A DNA stretch of 64,000 bases from JAAYCI01 sp964472465 (GCA_964472465.1 CAYYLW010000002.1:21121-85120), one strand, 5' to 3'; counted from the stretch's first letter, positions 9,450 through 18,540 are shown. Numbers and translations: made by a program. The notes: a model not told the origin generated them from the sequence alone.

Positions 9450-10817
9450 TTGGCGGAAAAAAGTGAGGCCCCGAGCGGGCTGATATTCACAAATGGAGAC
9501 CTGTGGCGGCTGGTCGTTCCTCTTATTATAGAGCAGTTGTTGATGATGACGGTAGGCATGGCGGATATTGTGATGGTGACCTCTTTGGGGGAGGCGGCGG
9601 TATCTGCCGTTTCGCTTGTGGATAGCATCAACAGTTTGATTGTCCAGGTTTTTTCGGCGCTTTCCACAGGAGGGGCTGTGGTGGTGGCACAATATCTTGG
9701 CCGCCGGGAGGCAGACAACGCGAAAAAGGCTTCCAAGCAAGTGTTGTACATTATGGCGGGGATTTCTGTGCTTCTTATGGCCATTGCCTTTGCGTTTAGG
9801 CAAGGGATTCTGGTTCTGTTGTTTGGGCAGGTGGAACAGGTTGTTATGCAAGACGCCCTGGTGTATTTTTTGTTGACGGCTGCCGCCTACCCTTTTATGG
9901 GTATATACAATGCGGGTGCAGCCTTATTTCGGGCGGCCGGCAACAGCAAAGTGTCTATGTTTTGTTCGTTTGTAGTGAATTTGGTGAATATCTCGGTGAA
10001 TGCGGTGCTCATTTACCTGTTCCGAATGGGAACGGCAGGGGCGGGTATTGGTACGCTATTATCGCGTGTGGTTGCGGCCGTTATTGTAGTTGTATTGCTC
10101 AAGAGGCGCAACCATGTGCTTCATCTAGGAAAGATTCTTCGCGTTCGTTTTCACAAAGACATGGTGAAGCGCATCTTGATTATTGGTGTTCCCAATGGTT
10201 TGGAAAACGGGATGTTTCAAATAGGAAAACTTCTCACCCTGGGTTTGATTACCTCTTTTGGCACTGTGGCGGTGGCGGCGAATGCCATTGCGGGTAGCAT
10301 CGCAAGTTTGGTGAATATACCCGGCATGGCAATAGGGCTGGCCAGCATCACGGTGGTGGGGCGTTGCATGGGTGCGGGTGCAATTGACCAAGCGGTTTTC
10401 TATACAAAGCGCTTGGTCAAGACCTGCTATCTTTTCATGGCGGTGTTCGGGTTCGGGCTATACGTTACCGCCAGTTTTTGGGTGGGGTTGTTTCATCTCA
10501 ATGCAGAAACTGCCACCATGGCGGCAGAGGTACTACGTATTTGTGCCGTTGGTACCATTTTCATTTGGCCGTTGGCCTTCACGCTGCCCAATTCCCTGCG
10601 TGCATCGGGGGACGCATTATATACCATGGTGGTATCCCAGTGCTCCATGTTTGCCTGCCGGGTTATTCTCAGCTATGTGTTTGCCTGTGCCTGGGGGCTA
10701 AATTTAAAGTTGAGAGGGGTGTGCCTGGCAATGATTGTTGATTGGGCAGTGCGGGCAATTTTTTTCGAGGTACGTTTCCGCAGGGGAAAGTGGAAATCTC
10801 TTCGCCTGATAGGGTAA
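9450..10817 (+). CDS. MATE family efflux transporter
   Basis: 455 residues with about 12 predicted membrane segments arranged as two MatE halves. The first begins WRLVVPLIIEQLLMMTVGMADIVMVTSLGEAAVSAVSLVDSI-like sequence and the second starts near residue 240 (VKRILIIGVPNGLENGMFQIGK). MATE proteins export drugs or metabolites against Na+ or H+ entry. The start is a TTG at 9450 with GGAGG nine bases upstream; no better ATG exists. It follows the broken AraC gene by about 100 bases and has no obvious operon partner. Confidence 0.88.
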   Translation: MAEKSEAPSGLIFTNGDLWRLVVPLIIEQLLMMTVGMADIVMVTSLGEAAVSAVSLVDSINSLIVQVFSALSTGGAVVVAQYLGRREADNAKKASKQVLYIMAGISVLLMAIAFAFRQGILVLLFGQVEQVVMQDALVYFLLTAAAYPFMGIYNAGAALFRAAGNSKVSMFCSFVVNLVNISVNAVLIYLFRMGTAGAGIGTLLSRVVAAVIVVVLLKRRNHVLHLGKILRVRFHKDMVKRILIIGVPNGLENGMFQIGKLLTLGLITSFGTVAVAANAIAGSIASLVNIPGMAIGLASITVVGRCMGAGAIDQAVFYTKRLVKTCYLFMAVFGFGLYVTASFWVGLFHLNAETATMAAEVLRICAVGTIFIWPLAFTLPNSLRASGDALYTMVVSQCSMFACRVILSYVFACAWGLNLKLRGVCLAMIVDWAVRAIFFEVRFRRGKWKSLRLIG

Positions 10818-11102
10818 TAGAGGAGAAAGCCTCCGGCAATTTTAGTACGGCTGGATTGACTGCGAAGGGTGGCGCCTGTCATAGCGGGTGGCGGGGGCGC
10901 CTTTCTCTTCTGCAAAAGCCCATTTCTCGGCCACCCCCCGAATGTACAAAATCAACATCTTTGTCTCTCGTTGTGCCAAAATTTTATGAGGTCTATTGTA
11001 TTTTGGTGGTTTTTGTATTAAAATGGGGCCAGAAGCTGGGTGAAGCGCTTTTGCAAATAAGGGCTGCTACCACCACAAATTGCCATAAGGAGCAAGCTTG
11101 CT
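10818..11102 (+). promoter_or_regulatory. Intergenic region with terminator and strong sigma-A promoter
   Basis: A GGCGCC...GGCGCC hairpin followed by TTTCTCTT (about 10872-10911) probably ends the MATE transcript. A near-consensus promoter follows: TTGTAT at 10996-11001, a 17-base spacer, TAAAAT at 11019-11024. It should drive the small gene at 11103. No other gene is seen. Confidence 0.65.
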
Positions 11103-11444
11103 TTGGAGGATGAAAAGAAGTATATCAAGCAAAATATTGCAAAAGAATATACACGTATCTGCCAAGAAATTTTTCGAGTGGGTGTGCAGCGTATTCGCAT
11201 CAATGTCACCGCACAGTGTATCACTATTATGACCGAGCAAAACCAAAGCGCCTTCATTGAAACACTGGCAAGGGAGGATTACCCTGAGCTGGCGGCAGAG
11301 GTGGGGCATAAGATGGGGCGCATTTTTAAAAAGCGCTTGTTGGAGGCGTGCACACAACGGCTTGGAATTCCCGTTATGCGTATCTTTCGCGACTATGAGG
11401 AGGGTGTAACTTTCACCTATATTCAACTGGCTGAGGAATTGTAA
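11103..11444 (+). CDS. Small DUF2294 (MpsC-like) family candidate protein
   Basis: 113 residues, soluble, no signal peptide. The pattern is a helix (KQNIAKEYTRICQEIF), a strand pair RIRINVTAQCITIM, a central helical part with KRLLEACTQRLGIPV, then strand-rich VMRIFRDYEEGVTFTYIQL. This order resembles DUF2294/MpsC-type proteins. I recognise this only from pattern, so it is tentative. Start TTG 11103 is preceded by AAGGAG with a 10-base gap; the GGAGG just inside the gene belongs to no useful frame. A strong promoter lies about 80 bases upstream. Function unknown. Confidence 0.6.
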   Translation: MEDEKKYIKQNIAKEYTRICQEIFRVGVQRIRINVTAQCITIMTEQNQSAFIETLAREDYPELAAEVGHKMGRIFKKRLLEACTQRLGIPVMRIFRDYEEGVTFTYIQLAEEL

Positions 11445-11499
11445 ATGGTGGAAAATTCTGTGTTATTGGCCATGGCGTAAAACAATAAAATTATATTGC

Positions 11500-11630
11500 A
11501 AAGTGTTTGGGAAGCTGCCCCATGGCAGTGCCCGGCATTATGCGAAGCCCTGAAGGTATCGGAATAAATTTTGTTCAGGCACCGCAGGCGGAAACCCCAA
11601 GAGGGGGGTCTCTGCCTGCGGTTTTCTTTT
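11500..11630 (+). ncRNA. Candidate regulatory leader (attenuator/riboswitch-like), copy 1
   Basis: Upstream of the permease gene. Conserved blocks shared with the leader at 15373-15477, in the same order: GGCAGTGC (11524-11531), 19 bases, TGAAGG (11551-11556), 9 bases, AAATTT (11566-11571), exactly 12 bases, then the terminator arm starting GCAGG (11584). The terminator is CCGCAGGC (11582-11589) pairing with GCCTGCGG (11614-11621), then TTTTCTTTT. A small hairpin CTGCC-CCAT-GGCAG overlaps the first block. Not matched by eye to a known class. Confidence 0.55.
11582..11630 (+). terminator. Intrinsic terminator at the end of leader copy 1
   Basis: Eight-base GC-rich stem (11582-11589 with 11614-11621), an internal GGAAACCCC/GGGGGG-containing loop, then TTTTCTTTT. 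It lies about 90 bases before the permease start and could be regulated. Confidence 0.8.
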
Positions 11631-11718
11631 GTGTTCATTTGTTCTGCACGGTTTTGATGCATAAGAGACAAACTTGCTTTGAGCAGCATAATTCAACGGC
11701 AGAAGAAGGAGGATGAAG

Positions 11719-12801
11719 ATGAAGGAACGAACACGAAAAGGAAAGGTGACACAAGGGCTACAGTCTCTTTTGTATCCGGTACTGGCGCTTATTTCGGCGC
11801 TAGCCATTGGCGCCGTGCTCATCAGCGCTATGGGCTTTGATTGGGTGCTGGCTTACAAAAGCTTACTGGCGGGTAGTTTTGGCAATTACAAGGCCATCAC
11901 AGAGTCACTTGTAAAAGCAACCCCCCTTATTTTTACCGGTATTAGCTTCGCCATGGCCCAGCGCTGCGGGATGATCAACCTGGGGGCCGAAGGGCAGGTC
12001 TATATGGGTGGGTTATTTGGCAGTTTTGTGGCCCTTGGTTTGCAGGGTTTACCCCGTGCTATCCATCTGCCGCTTACCCTGGTGGCTGGTTTTGTGGGGG
12101 GCGGTTTGCTGGGTTTGCTCATCGGTTTCTTAAAGGTGCGCTTTGGAGCCAGTGAACTGATTGTGGGGATTATGTTCAACTATATAGCCATCAAGTTGGT
12201 GAGCTATATGGTAACCGGCCCTATGAAAGAGCCGCCCGGCATCTATGATCAAACCGCTATGATGCCGGCCTCTGCCACCTTGCCGCGCATTTTGCCAGAT
12301 ACGCGCTTAACGGCGGCCTTCCTGCTGGCGGTGGCCAGCGTGTTGGTGTTCCACATTCTGTTTTGGAAAACCACCAAAGGGTATGAGATGCGCTGTGTGG
12401 GGCTGAGCGCCACGGTGGCAGAATATTCCGGCATACGCGTAAAACCCAACATGATGCTGGCGATGTCTCTATCTGGGGGTTTCGCGGGTTTGGGGGGCTG
12501 CTGCGATGTAATTGGCGTGCAGTTCAGGTTGCTGGCGGACTTTTCGCCCCAGTACGGCTTCGACGGTATCGCCGTGGCTTTGTTGGGAGGTTGTACACCG
12601 CTGGGCGTACTATTGTCCGGTATTCTTCTAGGGGCTTTAAAAAGTGGTAGCAACACCATGAAAATGCTGGCGCAGGTACCGGTTGCCGCGGTGCAAATTA
12701 TCCAGGCGCTCATTATTATTTTTGTTGTAGGACGTGAAATTTATCACATCACCACCAAAAGGTCCAAACAGAAAATGATTCGTGAACAGAAGGGAGTTTA
12801 G
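11719..12801 (+). CDS. ABC transporter permease, BMP-associated nucleoside importer (NupP/YufP-like)
   Basis: About 360 residues with 8-10 membrane segments of the branched-chain/ribose-type permease fold. Typical motifs are GMINLGAEGQVYMGG, and the GYEMRCVGLSATVAEYSGI loop that contacts the ATPase. It forms the membrane channel with the next permease. AGGAGG ends at 11712, so ATG 11719 (6-base gap) is preferred over ATG 11713. The order permease-permease-ATPase-BMP lipoprotein defines a purine nucleoside/nucleobase uptake system. Expression is likely controlled by the leader just upstream. Confidence 0.9.
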   Translation: MKERTRKGKVTQGLQSLLYPVLALISALAIGAVLISAMGFDWVLAYKSLLAGSFGNYKAITESLVKATPLIFTGISFAMAQRCGMINLGAEGQVYMGGLFGSFVALGLQGLPRAIHLPLTLVAGFVGGGLLGLLIGFLKVRFGASELIVGIMFNYIAIKLVSYMVTGPMKEPPGIYDQTAMMPASATLPRILPDTRLTAAFLLAVASVLVFHILFWKTTKGYEMRCVGLSATVAEYSGIRVKPNMMLAMSLSGGFAGLGGCCDVIGVQFRLLADFSPQYGFDGIAVALLGGCTPLGVLLSGILLGALKSGSNTMKMLAQVPVAAVQIIQALIIIFVVGREIYHITTKRSKQKMIREQKGV

Positions 12802-12805
12802 CGGA

Positions 12806-13726
12806 ATGCAAACGGAAATTGCCGATTTTATCTCCATGATGTTGCGCTGTGCTATGCCCATTATGATTTGTGGGCTGGGGCTGGTGTTTAGTGCTAAAGC
12901 GGGTACTGTCAATATTGGCGCAGAGGGCATGATGCTGACGGGGTCTTTGATGGCAGTGGTGGGTACCCATCTGTTTGGAAACGCGGTAATGGGTATTGTG
13001 GTTGCTATGCTTAGTTCCATGTTGCTCTCTTTGATTTTTGCTTTTTTTACCGTGACCATCCGGGCCGACCAGACCGTGATGGGCATGTCCATCAATATTT
13101 TGGCGCTGGGGTTTACCACCATGCTCTACCGGGTGCTGTTTGGCATGAACACCACCCCGGTGGAGATAACCGGGTTACAGACTGTGGCCCTGCCGGGCCT
13201 GTCGGCATTGCCGGTGCTAGGCCCCTCGCTGTTTAGCCAAAACTGGATTGTCTATATCAGCTTTTTATTAGTGCCCCTAACGCATGTGTTTCTTTACCGT
13301 ACCCGAACAGGCCTTAGCATACGCGCCGTGGGGGAATACCCCCGCGCTTGCGACACCATGGGAATCAATGTGTACCAAGTGCGCTATGGCACCATTTTAT
13401 TCAGCGGGCTGATGTCTGGGCTGGCCGGGGCCTACCTGTCCCTGGGGCTTTTGAGTTTTTTTGTGGAGGACTTGACCGCAGGACGGGGCTTTATGGCTGT
13501 GGCAGCCGTGGTGTTTGGAAAGTACAGCCCGGTGGGCGTGATGCTGGCTGCGCTTGTATTCGGTGCGGGGGATGCTTTGCAATACCGCCTGCAAGTAGCG
13601 GGTTCAGGAATTCCGTATCAGTTCTTGCTGATGATTCCGTACGTGCTTACCGTGGTTGCCGTGTGTGGGTTTACGGGGAAAAACAAAGGCCCCAGCGCAA
13701 TGGGCCGCCCCTATGTGAAGGAGTGA
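12806..13726 (+). CDS. ABC transporter permease, BMP-associated nucleoside importer (NupQ/YufQ-like)
   Basis: About 306 residues and very hydrophobic. Motifs GTVNIGAEGMMLTGSLMAV and LSIRAVGEYPRACDTMGI mark it as the shorter second permease of the pair. ATG 12806 is used, four bases after the upstream stop, with AGGGAG ten bases before; the GTG at 12782 would overlap the previous gene. It should heterodimerise with the 11719 product. Confidence 0.9.
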   Translation: MQTEIADFISMMLRCAMPIMICGLGLVFSAKAGTVNIGAEGMMLTGSLMAVVGTHLFGNAVMGIVVAMLSSMLLSLIFAFFTVTIRADQTVMGMSINILALGFTTMLYRVLFGMNTTPVEITGLQTVALPGLSALPVLGPSLFSQNWIVYISFLLVPLTHVFLYRTRTGLSIRAVGEYPRACDTMGINVYQVRYGTILFSGLMSGLAGAYLSLGLLSFFVEDLTAGRGFMAVAAVVFGKYSPVGVMLAALVFGAGDALQYRLQVAGSGIPYQFLLMIPYVLTVVAVCGFTGKNKGPSAMGRPYVKE

Positions 13727-13736
13727 GGTGGCAGGG

Positions 13737-15266
13737 ATGGCATATTTGGAAATGAAAGAGATTACCAAAATATTCCCCGGTGTCTTGGCCAACGATAGGG
13801 TGAGCCTGGCGGTGGACAGGGGCGAGATTCATGCCTTGCTGGGGGAAAATGGGGCGGGAAAATCCACCCTAATGAATATTTTGTACGGTATGTACCAGCA
13901 GGATGAAGGGGAAATTTTACTGGATGGCAAGGCCGTACAGATGAAAAGCCCGCGGGATGCAACGCGCCTGGGCATAGGGATGGTGCACCAGCATTTCATG
14001 CTGATTCCGGCGCTTACCGTAATTGAAAATGTGGTGCTGGGCTTAAAAGACGGTAAGGGCCTTATGAACTTGAGGGCCTCGGCGGAAAAGGTTCAGCGCC
14101 AGGCCGCCAAGTTCAACATGCGCATAGACCCCTTTACAGAGGTTTGGAAATTAAGCGTGGGTGAGCAGCAACGTTTGGAGATTATTAAAGCCCTGTACCG
14201 CGGGGCAAAGTTGCTGGTATTGGACGAGCCTACCGCCGTGCTTACACCAAAGGAGGTAGAGGATTTATTTACCATGGTACGGCAGTTGGCAAACGAGGGC
14301 TACGCCATCATCTTTATTACGCATAAGCTGGCAGAGGTGATGGAAATTTGTGACCGCTGTACGGTGCTGCGGCAGGGTAAGCTAGAGGCTACTGTATGTG
14401 TGAAGGACATCGAAAACCGCGAGGAACTGGCCACCTTGATGGTGGGGCACCATGTGGATTTAGTAAGCGAAAAATTGGCGGCCCATGTGGGTAAAACCAT
14501 GCTGAATGTGCAGGGGCTTTGCAGCAAGAACGACAAAGGCTTGCCCGCACTGAAAGGGGTGGATTTGGAAATACGCGCAAGGGAAATTGTGGGTGTGGCC
14601 GGCGTGGACGGAAATGGACAAAGTGAACTGGTGGAATGCCTAACAGGGCTACGGAAGATAGAAGAAGGAAAGGTGGAGATAGACGGGGTAGATAGCACCA
14701 AGCTGGATACCCGGAAGGTTTTGCAATTGGGGGTTTCCCACATTCCGGAGGACCGGCATAAGCGTGGAATGTTTAAAGATATGTCGGTAAAAGAAAATCT
14801 CATTTTGGTAAGCTACCATCAGCCACCTTATTCCAAAGCGGGGTTTATCAACTGGAAATGGGTGGCGCGCCACAGCCAGGAATTGTGTGCCGAGTATCAG
14901 GTGAAAACCCCTTCTATCGAAGAAAAGGCGGGCAAACTGTCTGGCGGGAACCAGCAGAAATTTGTGGTGGGGCGTGAGATAGAGCGCCACCCGAAACTGC
15001 TGATTGCCATGCACCCTAGCCGCGGCTTAGATATCGGCGCCACCAAGTATATCCATTCCCGGCTGTTGCAGGGCAGGGAAGAGGGGATGGCTATTCTGCT
15101 GGTTTCCACAGAATTGGATGAGGTATTAGAAATGAGTGACAGGATCATCGTGATGTATGAAGGGAGGGTAATTGGCCAGATACATGACCCTAAAACAATC
15201 ACAAGAGAAAAAATTGGCCTTTTGATGGCCGGGCATTCGGAACCAGTACAGCAAAATGCCGAATAA
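13737..15266 (+). CDS. ABC transporter ATP-binding protein, duplicated (NupO/YufO-like)
   Basis: About 509 residues containing two ABC domains. First half: Walker A GENGAGKST, signature LSVGEQQR, Walker B LLVLDEPTAVLTP. Second half: degenerate Walker A GVDGNGQSE, signature LSGGNQQK and MHPSRGLDIG in place of Walker B. The catalytically weak second site is usual for sugar/nucleoside importers of this type. Start at ATG 13737 with GAGGTGG upstream; GTG 13728 is possible. It energises the two permeases encoded just upstream. Confidence 0.92.
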   Translation: MAYLEMKEITKIFPGVLANDRVSLAVDRGEIHALLGENGAGKSTLMNILYGMYQQDEGEILLDGKAVQMKSPRDATRLGIGMVHQHFMLIPALTVIENVVLGLKDGKGLMNLRASAEKVQRQAAKFNMRIDPFTEVWKLSVGEQQRLEIIKALYRGAKLLVLDEPTAVLTPKEVEDLFTMVRQLANEGYAIIFITHKLAEVMEICDRCTVLRQGKLEATVCVKDIENREELATLMVGHHVDLVSEKLAAHVGKTMLNVQGLCSKNDKGLPALKGVDLEIRAREIVGVAGVDGNGQSELVECLTGLRKIEEGKVEIDGVDSTKLDTRKVLQLGVSHIPEDRHKRGMFKDMSVKENLILVSYHQPPYSKAGFINWKWVARHSQELCAEYQVKTPSIEEKAGKLSGGNQQKFVVGREIERHPKLLIAMHPSRGLDIGATKYIHSRLLQGREEGMAILLVSTELDEVLEMSDRIIVMYEGRVIGQIHDPKTITREKIGLLMAGHSEPVQQNAE

Positions 15267-15305
15267 TGGGATTGTTTTTTGGTGGATTTACGAGGGCTTA
15301 GGCTC

Positions 15306-15334
15306 TTGCATTTTACTACGGCGTATGGTATACC
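15306..15334 (+). promoter_or_regulatory. Sigma-A promoter for BMP lipoprotein leader
   Basis: TTGCAT at 15306-15311, 17-base spacer, TATACC at 15329-15334. Transcription would start near 15341, just upstream of the conserved leader. Confidence 0.55.
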
Positions 15335-15340
15335 ATAAAA

Positions 15341-15477
15341 TAAGAAGTGGCGGTTGCACGTTCTCCTATTGAGGCAGTGCAATGCCCCTTATCACATCTG
15401 AAGGCTGAAAGATTCAAATTTGGATTTTTAGCTGCAGGTGAATCCGCATAATGCGGGTTTATCCTGCAGCTTTTTTG
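15341..15477 (+). ncRNA. Candidate regulatory leader (attenuator/riboswitch-like), copy 2
   Basis: Shares ordered blocks with the leader at 11500: GGCAGTGC (15373-15380), 18 bases, TGAAGG (15399-15404), 11 bases, AAATTT (15416-15421), exactly 12 bases, then the terminator arm starting GCAGG (15434). TTGCAC (15353-15358 region) can pair with GTGCAA around the first block. The terminator is GCTGCAGG/CCTGCAGC with an inner CCGCAT/ATGCGG helix and six T. It separates the ATPase gene from the BMP gene, so it probably tunes binding-protein expression. Confidence 0.6.
15431..15477 (+). terminator. Intrinsic terminator at the end of leader copy 2
   Basis: GCTGCAGG at 15431-15438 pairs with CCTGCAGC at 15463-15470, with a second inner helix, followed by TTTTTT. 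It lies about 60 bases before the BMP start codon. Confidence 0.85.
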
Positions 15478-15538
15478 TTGGGTAAAATGCCTGGGTAGGC
15501 AGAGCCGGGTATAAAAATAAAAAAGTAGGAGGTTCAAA

Positions 15539-16621
15539 ATGGGCAGAAAGAAATGGAAAGTATTGGCATTGCTGGTGGTGGTGATGATGCTGTTTACCGC
15601 ATGTGGGGCTGGGGCAAGTTACACATCTACGGCAAATTCTGGGAATGGAGCCACTTCGTCGGCGGCGTCTGTGGCCTCCAGCGCCCCGGCTTCTGCTGCT
15701 GCCAGTGGCGAAAAAATGGACGCGAACGGTGCAAAGGTGGCACTGCTTACCTTAGGGGCGATTAACGACGGCGGCTGGAATGCCACGGTATACGAGGGCC
15801 TACAGGCCATGGAAGAATATGGCTTTGCCACCACGCTGGCAGAAAAAATTAACTTTGCCGAAATGGAGCAGGTTATCCGCACCTATGCGGACAACGACTA
15901 CCAGATTATTGTGGGGCACGCACATAATTTTATGGATATTTTTACCCGCATCGCGCCAGAGTATCCAGACACTTTGTTCGTGTGTACCAACTCCCAAACC
16001 TCGCAAGACCCCAATGTAAGCAGTGTTACGGCCGATGACCTGGTACAGGGCTTTTTGGCTGGTTGCGCTGCGGGGCTGCTTACCGAAAGTAACAAAGTTG
16101 CCTACGTGTACGGCCAGGAATCTCCGGCGAATAACCTTTCTGCGCAGGGGTTTGAGCTAGGGGTGAAGCATGTGAACGAAGACGGCCAGCCAGAAATTGT
16201 GATTACCGGCAGCAATGCAGACCCGGTGCGTATGAAAGAGGCCACCACCACATTTATAAAAGAAGGTGGCGATGTGGTGTTTACCAGCGGAAATGCGGTG
16301 GGCCTTGGCACCATTGAGGCCTGCAAGGAAGCCGGTGTGATGGTGGTGGGTAGCACCACAGACCAAAACCCTGTAGCACCCGAGGTGGTAGCCATTAGCG
16401 TGCTGAAGGACTACACTGCCGTGATGAAACATGTGGCGGAATTGTACCTGGCGGGTGAGTTAAAAGGGTTTATAAATATGGGCATCAATGAGGGGGCCGT
16501 GTATTATAGCCCTTGGCATGAGTTTGAAGATACGGTGCCAGAAGAGGTAAAATCACAACTTGAGCAAATTCAAAAAGATGTAGCCAGCGGAACCATTGAT
16601 GTGGCGGCCTTGGCAGCCTAA
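15539..16621 (+). CDS. BMP family ABC transporter substrate-binding lipoprotein (nucleoside-type)
   Basis: 360 residues. Signal peptide with lipobox LFTAC (acylated Cys22), then a low-complexity Ala/Ser spacer, then a type-1 periplasmic-binding fold of the BMP/PnrA family: KVALLTLGAINDGGWN, IIVGHAHNF, DTLFVCTN and VYYSPWHEF. Members bind purine nucleosides or nucleobases; the ligand is not certain here. AGGAGG lies eight bases before ATG 15539. It is the extracellular receptor for the permeases and ATPase upstream. Confidence 0.92.
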   Translation: MGRKKWKVLALLVVVMMLFTACGAGASYTSTANSGNGATSSAASVASSAPASAAASGEKMDANGAKVALLTLGAINDGGWNATVYEGLQAMEEYGFATTLAEKINFAEMEQVIRTYADNDYQIIVGHAHNFMDIFTRIAPEYPDTLFVCTNSQTSQDPNVSSVTADDLVQGFLAGCAAGLLTESNKVAYVYGQESPANNLSAQGFELGVKHVNEDGQPEIVITGSNADPVRMKEATTTFIKEGGDVVFTSGNAVGLGTIEACKEAGVMVVGSTTDQNPVAPEVVAISVLKDYTAVMKHVAELYLAGELKGFINMGINEGAVYYSPWHEFEDTVPEEVKSQLEQIQKDVASGTIDVAALAA

Positions 16622-16746
16622 CAAAAGCCAGATAGATTAGACAAAGCAGCCTCTGGTAACCAGGCCGGAAGGCTTGAGGAAATGTTGTTGTTTTTGGTAG
16701 ATAATGAAAAAATATTACGATAAAAAGAAAAATGAATAGGAGCTGA

Positions 16747-18486
16747 ATGAGCATGGAAAACCTGAGAAACACCCCGGAATTTGCAACCTTGAGAGCCAGA
16801 TTTGACGCCATTTTAGGAAAGGGCCCCGCTGATTTGCTGATTAAAAACATCCGCATTGTGGATGTTTACAGTGAGCGTGTAACCGAGGGTTCCATTCTGA
16901 TAAAGGATGGCATTATCATGGCGCTGAACCCGCCAGAGGATGAGGTGCGACCAAACGAAGTGCTGGATGGGCAGGGGCTGTATGTGGCCCCCGGCCTGGT
17001 GGATGCGCACTGTCACATCGATAGCCACCTGGTGACACCGGCAGCATTTTCGGAGTGCATTACCCCAAACGGTACCACCACACTTTTCTGCGAGATAGAG
17101 GATATTGTGGGAAGCGCCAAAAAAGAGGGCGTAAAGTGTGTGGAGGTGCTGTTTAAAGATTTGGAAAAGCTCCCCTATCGCATCTATCTGCAAGCGCCTG
17201 GCAAGAAGGTAAAATGGGATATTTGTCGCCAAATTTTGGATATGGACATCACTGTGAACCAGGGTGAGTTCCCAGAACTGGACTATTTGGAAGCCAAGGA
17301 TGAGGTGCTGGAGCAAATTCTTTATGCCAAGAAGATTGGCAAACCGATCCATAGCCATATTAAGTACCTGTATGAGAGCACCTATCCCGTGAATATGTTT
17401 GCCATGGTAAATACGTACAACACCCATAATATTTGGGATTACAAGAGTTTGCAGGCAGCCATACAACTGGGCATACCTTCCATGCTGCGCGAGGGTGTGG
17501 GTGGGGTACTAAGCTGTATGGATGCCGCAGTGCCTGGGATGATCAACGACCACCTACCCACAGATAACATCATGTTCTGCACGGATAACCTTACCGTAGA
17601 CACCATATTTAAGCAGGGACATTTGAACCACAACCTAAACCGTGCCATCAGCATGGGTATTTCTCCCATTCAGGCCCTCAAGATGGGTACGCTGAATGCG
17701 GCCCGCGCTTTCCACATGGAGCAGTATATTGGTTCTGTTGCCCCTGGCCGCTTTGCAGACCTCATCTTCCTAAAAGATTTGCAGACCATTGAGCCTGTGA
17801 TGGTGATGAAGGGGGGCAAAATGGTGGCGAAGGAAGGCCGCTTGCTGGAGCTGCCCAAAATAGATTACTCCGATATCATCAGCAAGGCAAAACCAGGCCT
17901 GGCCAGCCTGAAGAAAGAAGATTTGGAAATCACTCCGCTGGAAATTTCCTCCGATGGTACCAAGGCAAAGGTGGTGTGCCTGTATATGGGCATGCCCGCT
18001 TACATGGAGCCCTACTGGATGGACTACAAAGATGGTCAAGTGGTCATTCCAAAAGGGATGAACCGCATGAGCATCATCCAGCGTTACCCAAAGGGCGAGA
18101 GAAAGATTACCAATGGCCTGGTGAGCCAGTATGAGCTGGAGCGTGGTGCCTTGGCATTCAATTACTCTTCCTTGGATCAACAGATTTGTGTGGTAGGTAC
18201 CAAGGTAGAGGATATGTACGAGGCCGCCCTGGCCATGGACAATTACCCCGGCGGCTACATCTCCTGGTTAAACGGGAAGGTAACCTCGGAAATGCCTGCC
18301 GAGATTTACAGCATGATTACCACCATGAGCGCCAGCGAGTTCAACGAATGTGCCAAACGCCTGAAAAAAGCGGGCGAGGAACTGGGCTACTTTGAGGAAA
18401 AGGCAATTTCCCCCTGGCAATTCCGTATGCAAATCATGTCCTGGATGTTTGACCGCCGCCGCTATGTGGGGATGGAGGAAGACTAA
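16747..18486 (+). CDS. Adenine deaminase-family amidohydrolase (divergent)
   Basis: 579 residues, the length and layout of adenine deaminase: PGLVDAHCHIDSHLVTPAAF (HxH metal pair), GEFPEL Glu, IHSHIK and NTYNTHN His, FCTDN Asp, GSVAPGRFADLIFL beta-sandwich return, and the long C-terminal domain. Metal ligands therefore look intact. However, the family hallmark DPHEIANV-like stretch is replaced by CEIEDIVGSA, and the usual CTDD reads CTDN. It probably deaminates or hydrolyses a purine-related ring, but perhaps not adenine. AGGAG sits seven bases before ATG 16747. It follows the BMP gene by 125 bases, linking it to the importer. Confidence 0.8.
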   Translation: MSMENLRNTPEFATLRARFDAILGKGPADLLIKNIRIVDVYSERVTEGSILIKDGIIMALNPPEDEVRPNEVLDGQGLYVAPGLVDAHCHIDSHLVTPAAFSECITPNGTTTLFCEIEDIVGSAKKEGVKCVEVLFKDLEKLPYRIYLQAPGKKVKWDICRQILDMDITVNQGEFPELDYLEAKDEVLEQILYAKKIGKPIHSHIKYLYESTYPVNMFAMVNTYNTHNIWDYKSLQAAIQLGIPSMLREGVGGVLSCMDAAVPGMINDHLPTDNIMFCTDNLTVDTIFKQGHLNHNLNRAISMGISPIQALKMGTLNAARAFHMEQYIGSVAPGRFADLIFLKDLQTIEPVMVMKGGKMVAKEGRLLELPKIDYSDIISKAKPGLASLKKEDLEITPLEISSDGTKAKVVCLYMGMPAYMEPYWMDYKDGQVVIPKGMNRMSIIQRYPKGERKITNGLVSQYELERGALAFNYSSLDQQICVVGTKVEDMYEAALAMDNYPGGYISWLNGKVTSEMPAEIYSMITTMSASEFNECAKRLKKAGEELGYFEEKAISPWQFRMQIMSWMFDRRRYVGMEED

Positions 18487-18506
18487 TACTGCGTTTGGCT
18501 AAAGAC

Positions 18507-18540
18507 GAAAGGGAGGGGCCAGTTTTGGCGCCTCCCTTTC
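18507..18540. terminator. Terminator-like hairpin between convergent genes
   Basis: GAAAGGGAGG at 18507-18516 pairs perfectly with CCTCCCTTTC at 18531-18540. T-runs are weak on both sides. It could end both the deaminase transcript and the minus-strand small gene. Confidence 0.55.

Noticed and set aside
10742..11113. A 123-codon plus-strand frame after the MATE gene
   Set aside because: It starts inside the MATE gene, crosses a terminator and a strong promoter, and its product shows no recognisable pattern.
11445..11712. A guanine/adenine, preQ1, TPP or ykkC-type riboswitch
   Set aside because: The conserved core sequences of these classes, as far as I can recall them, are absent; the element is reported only as an unassigned leader.
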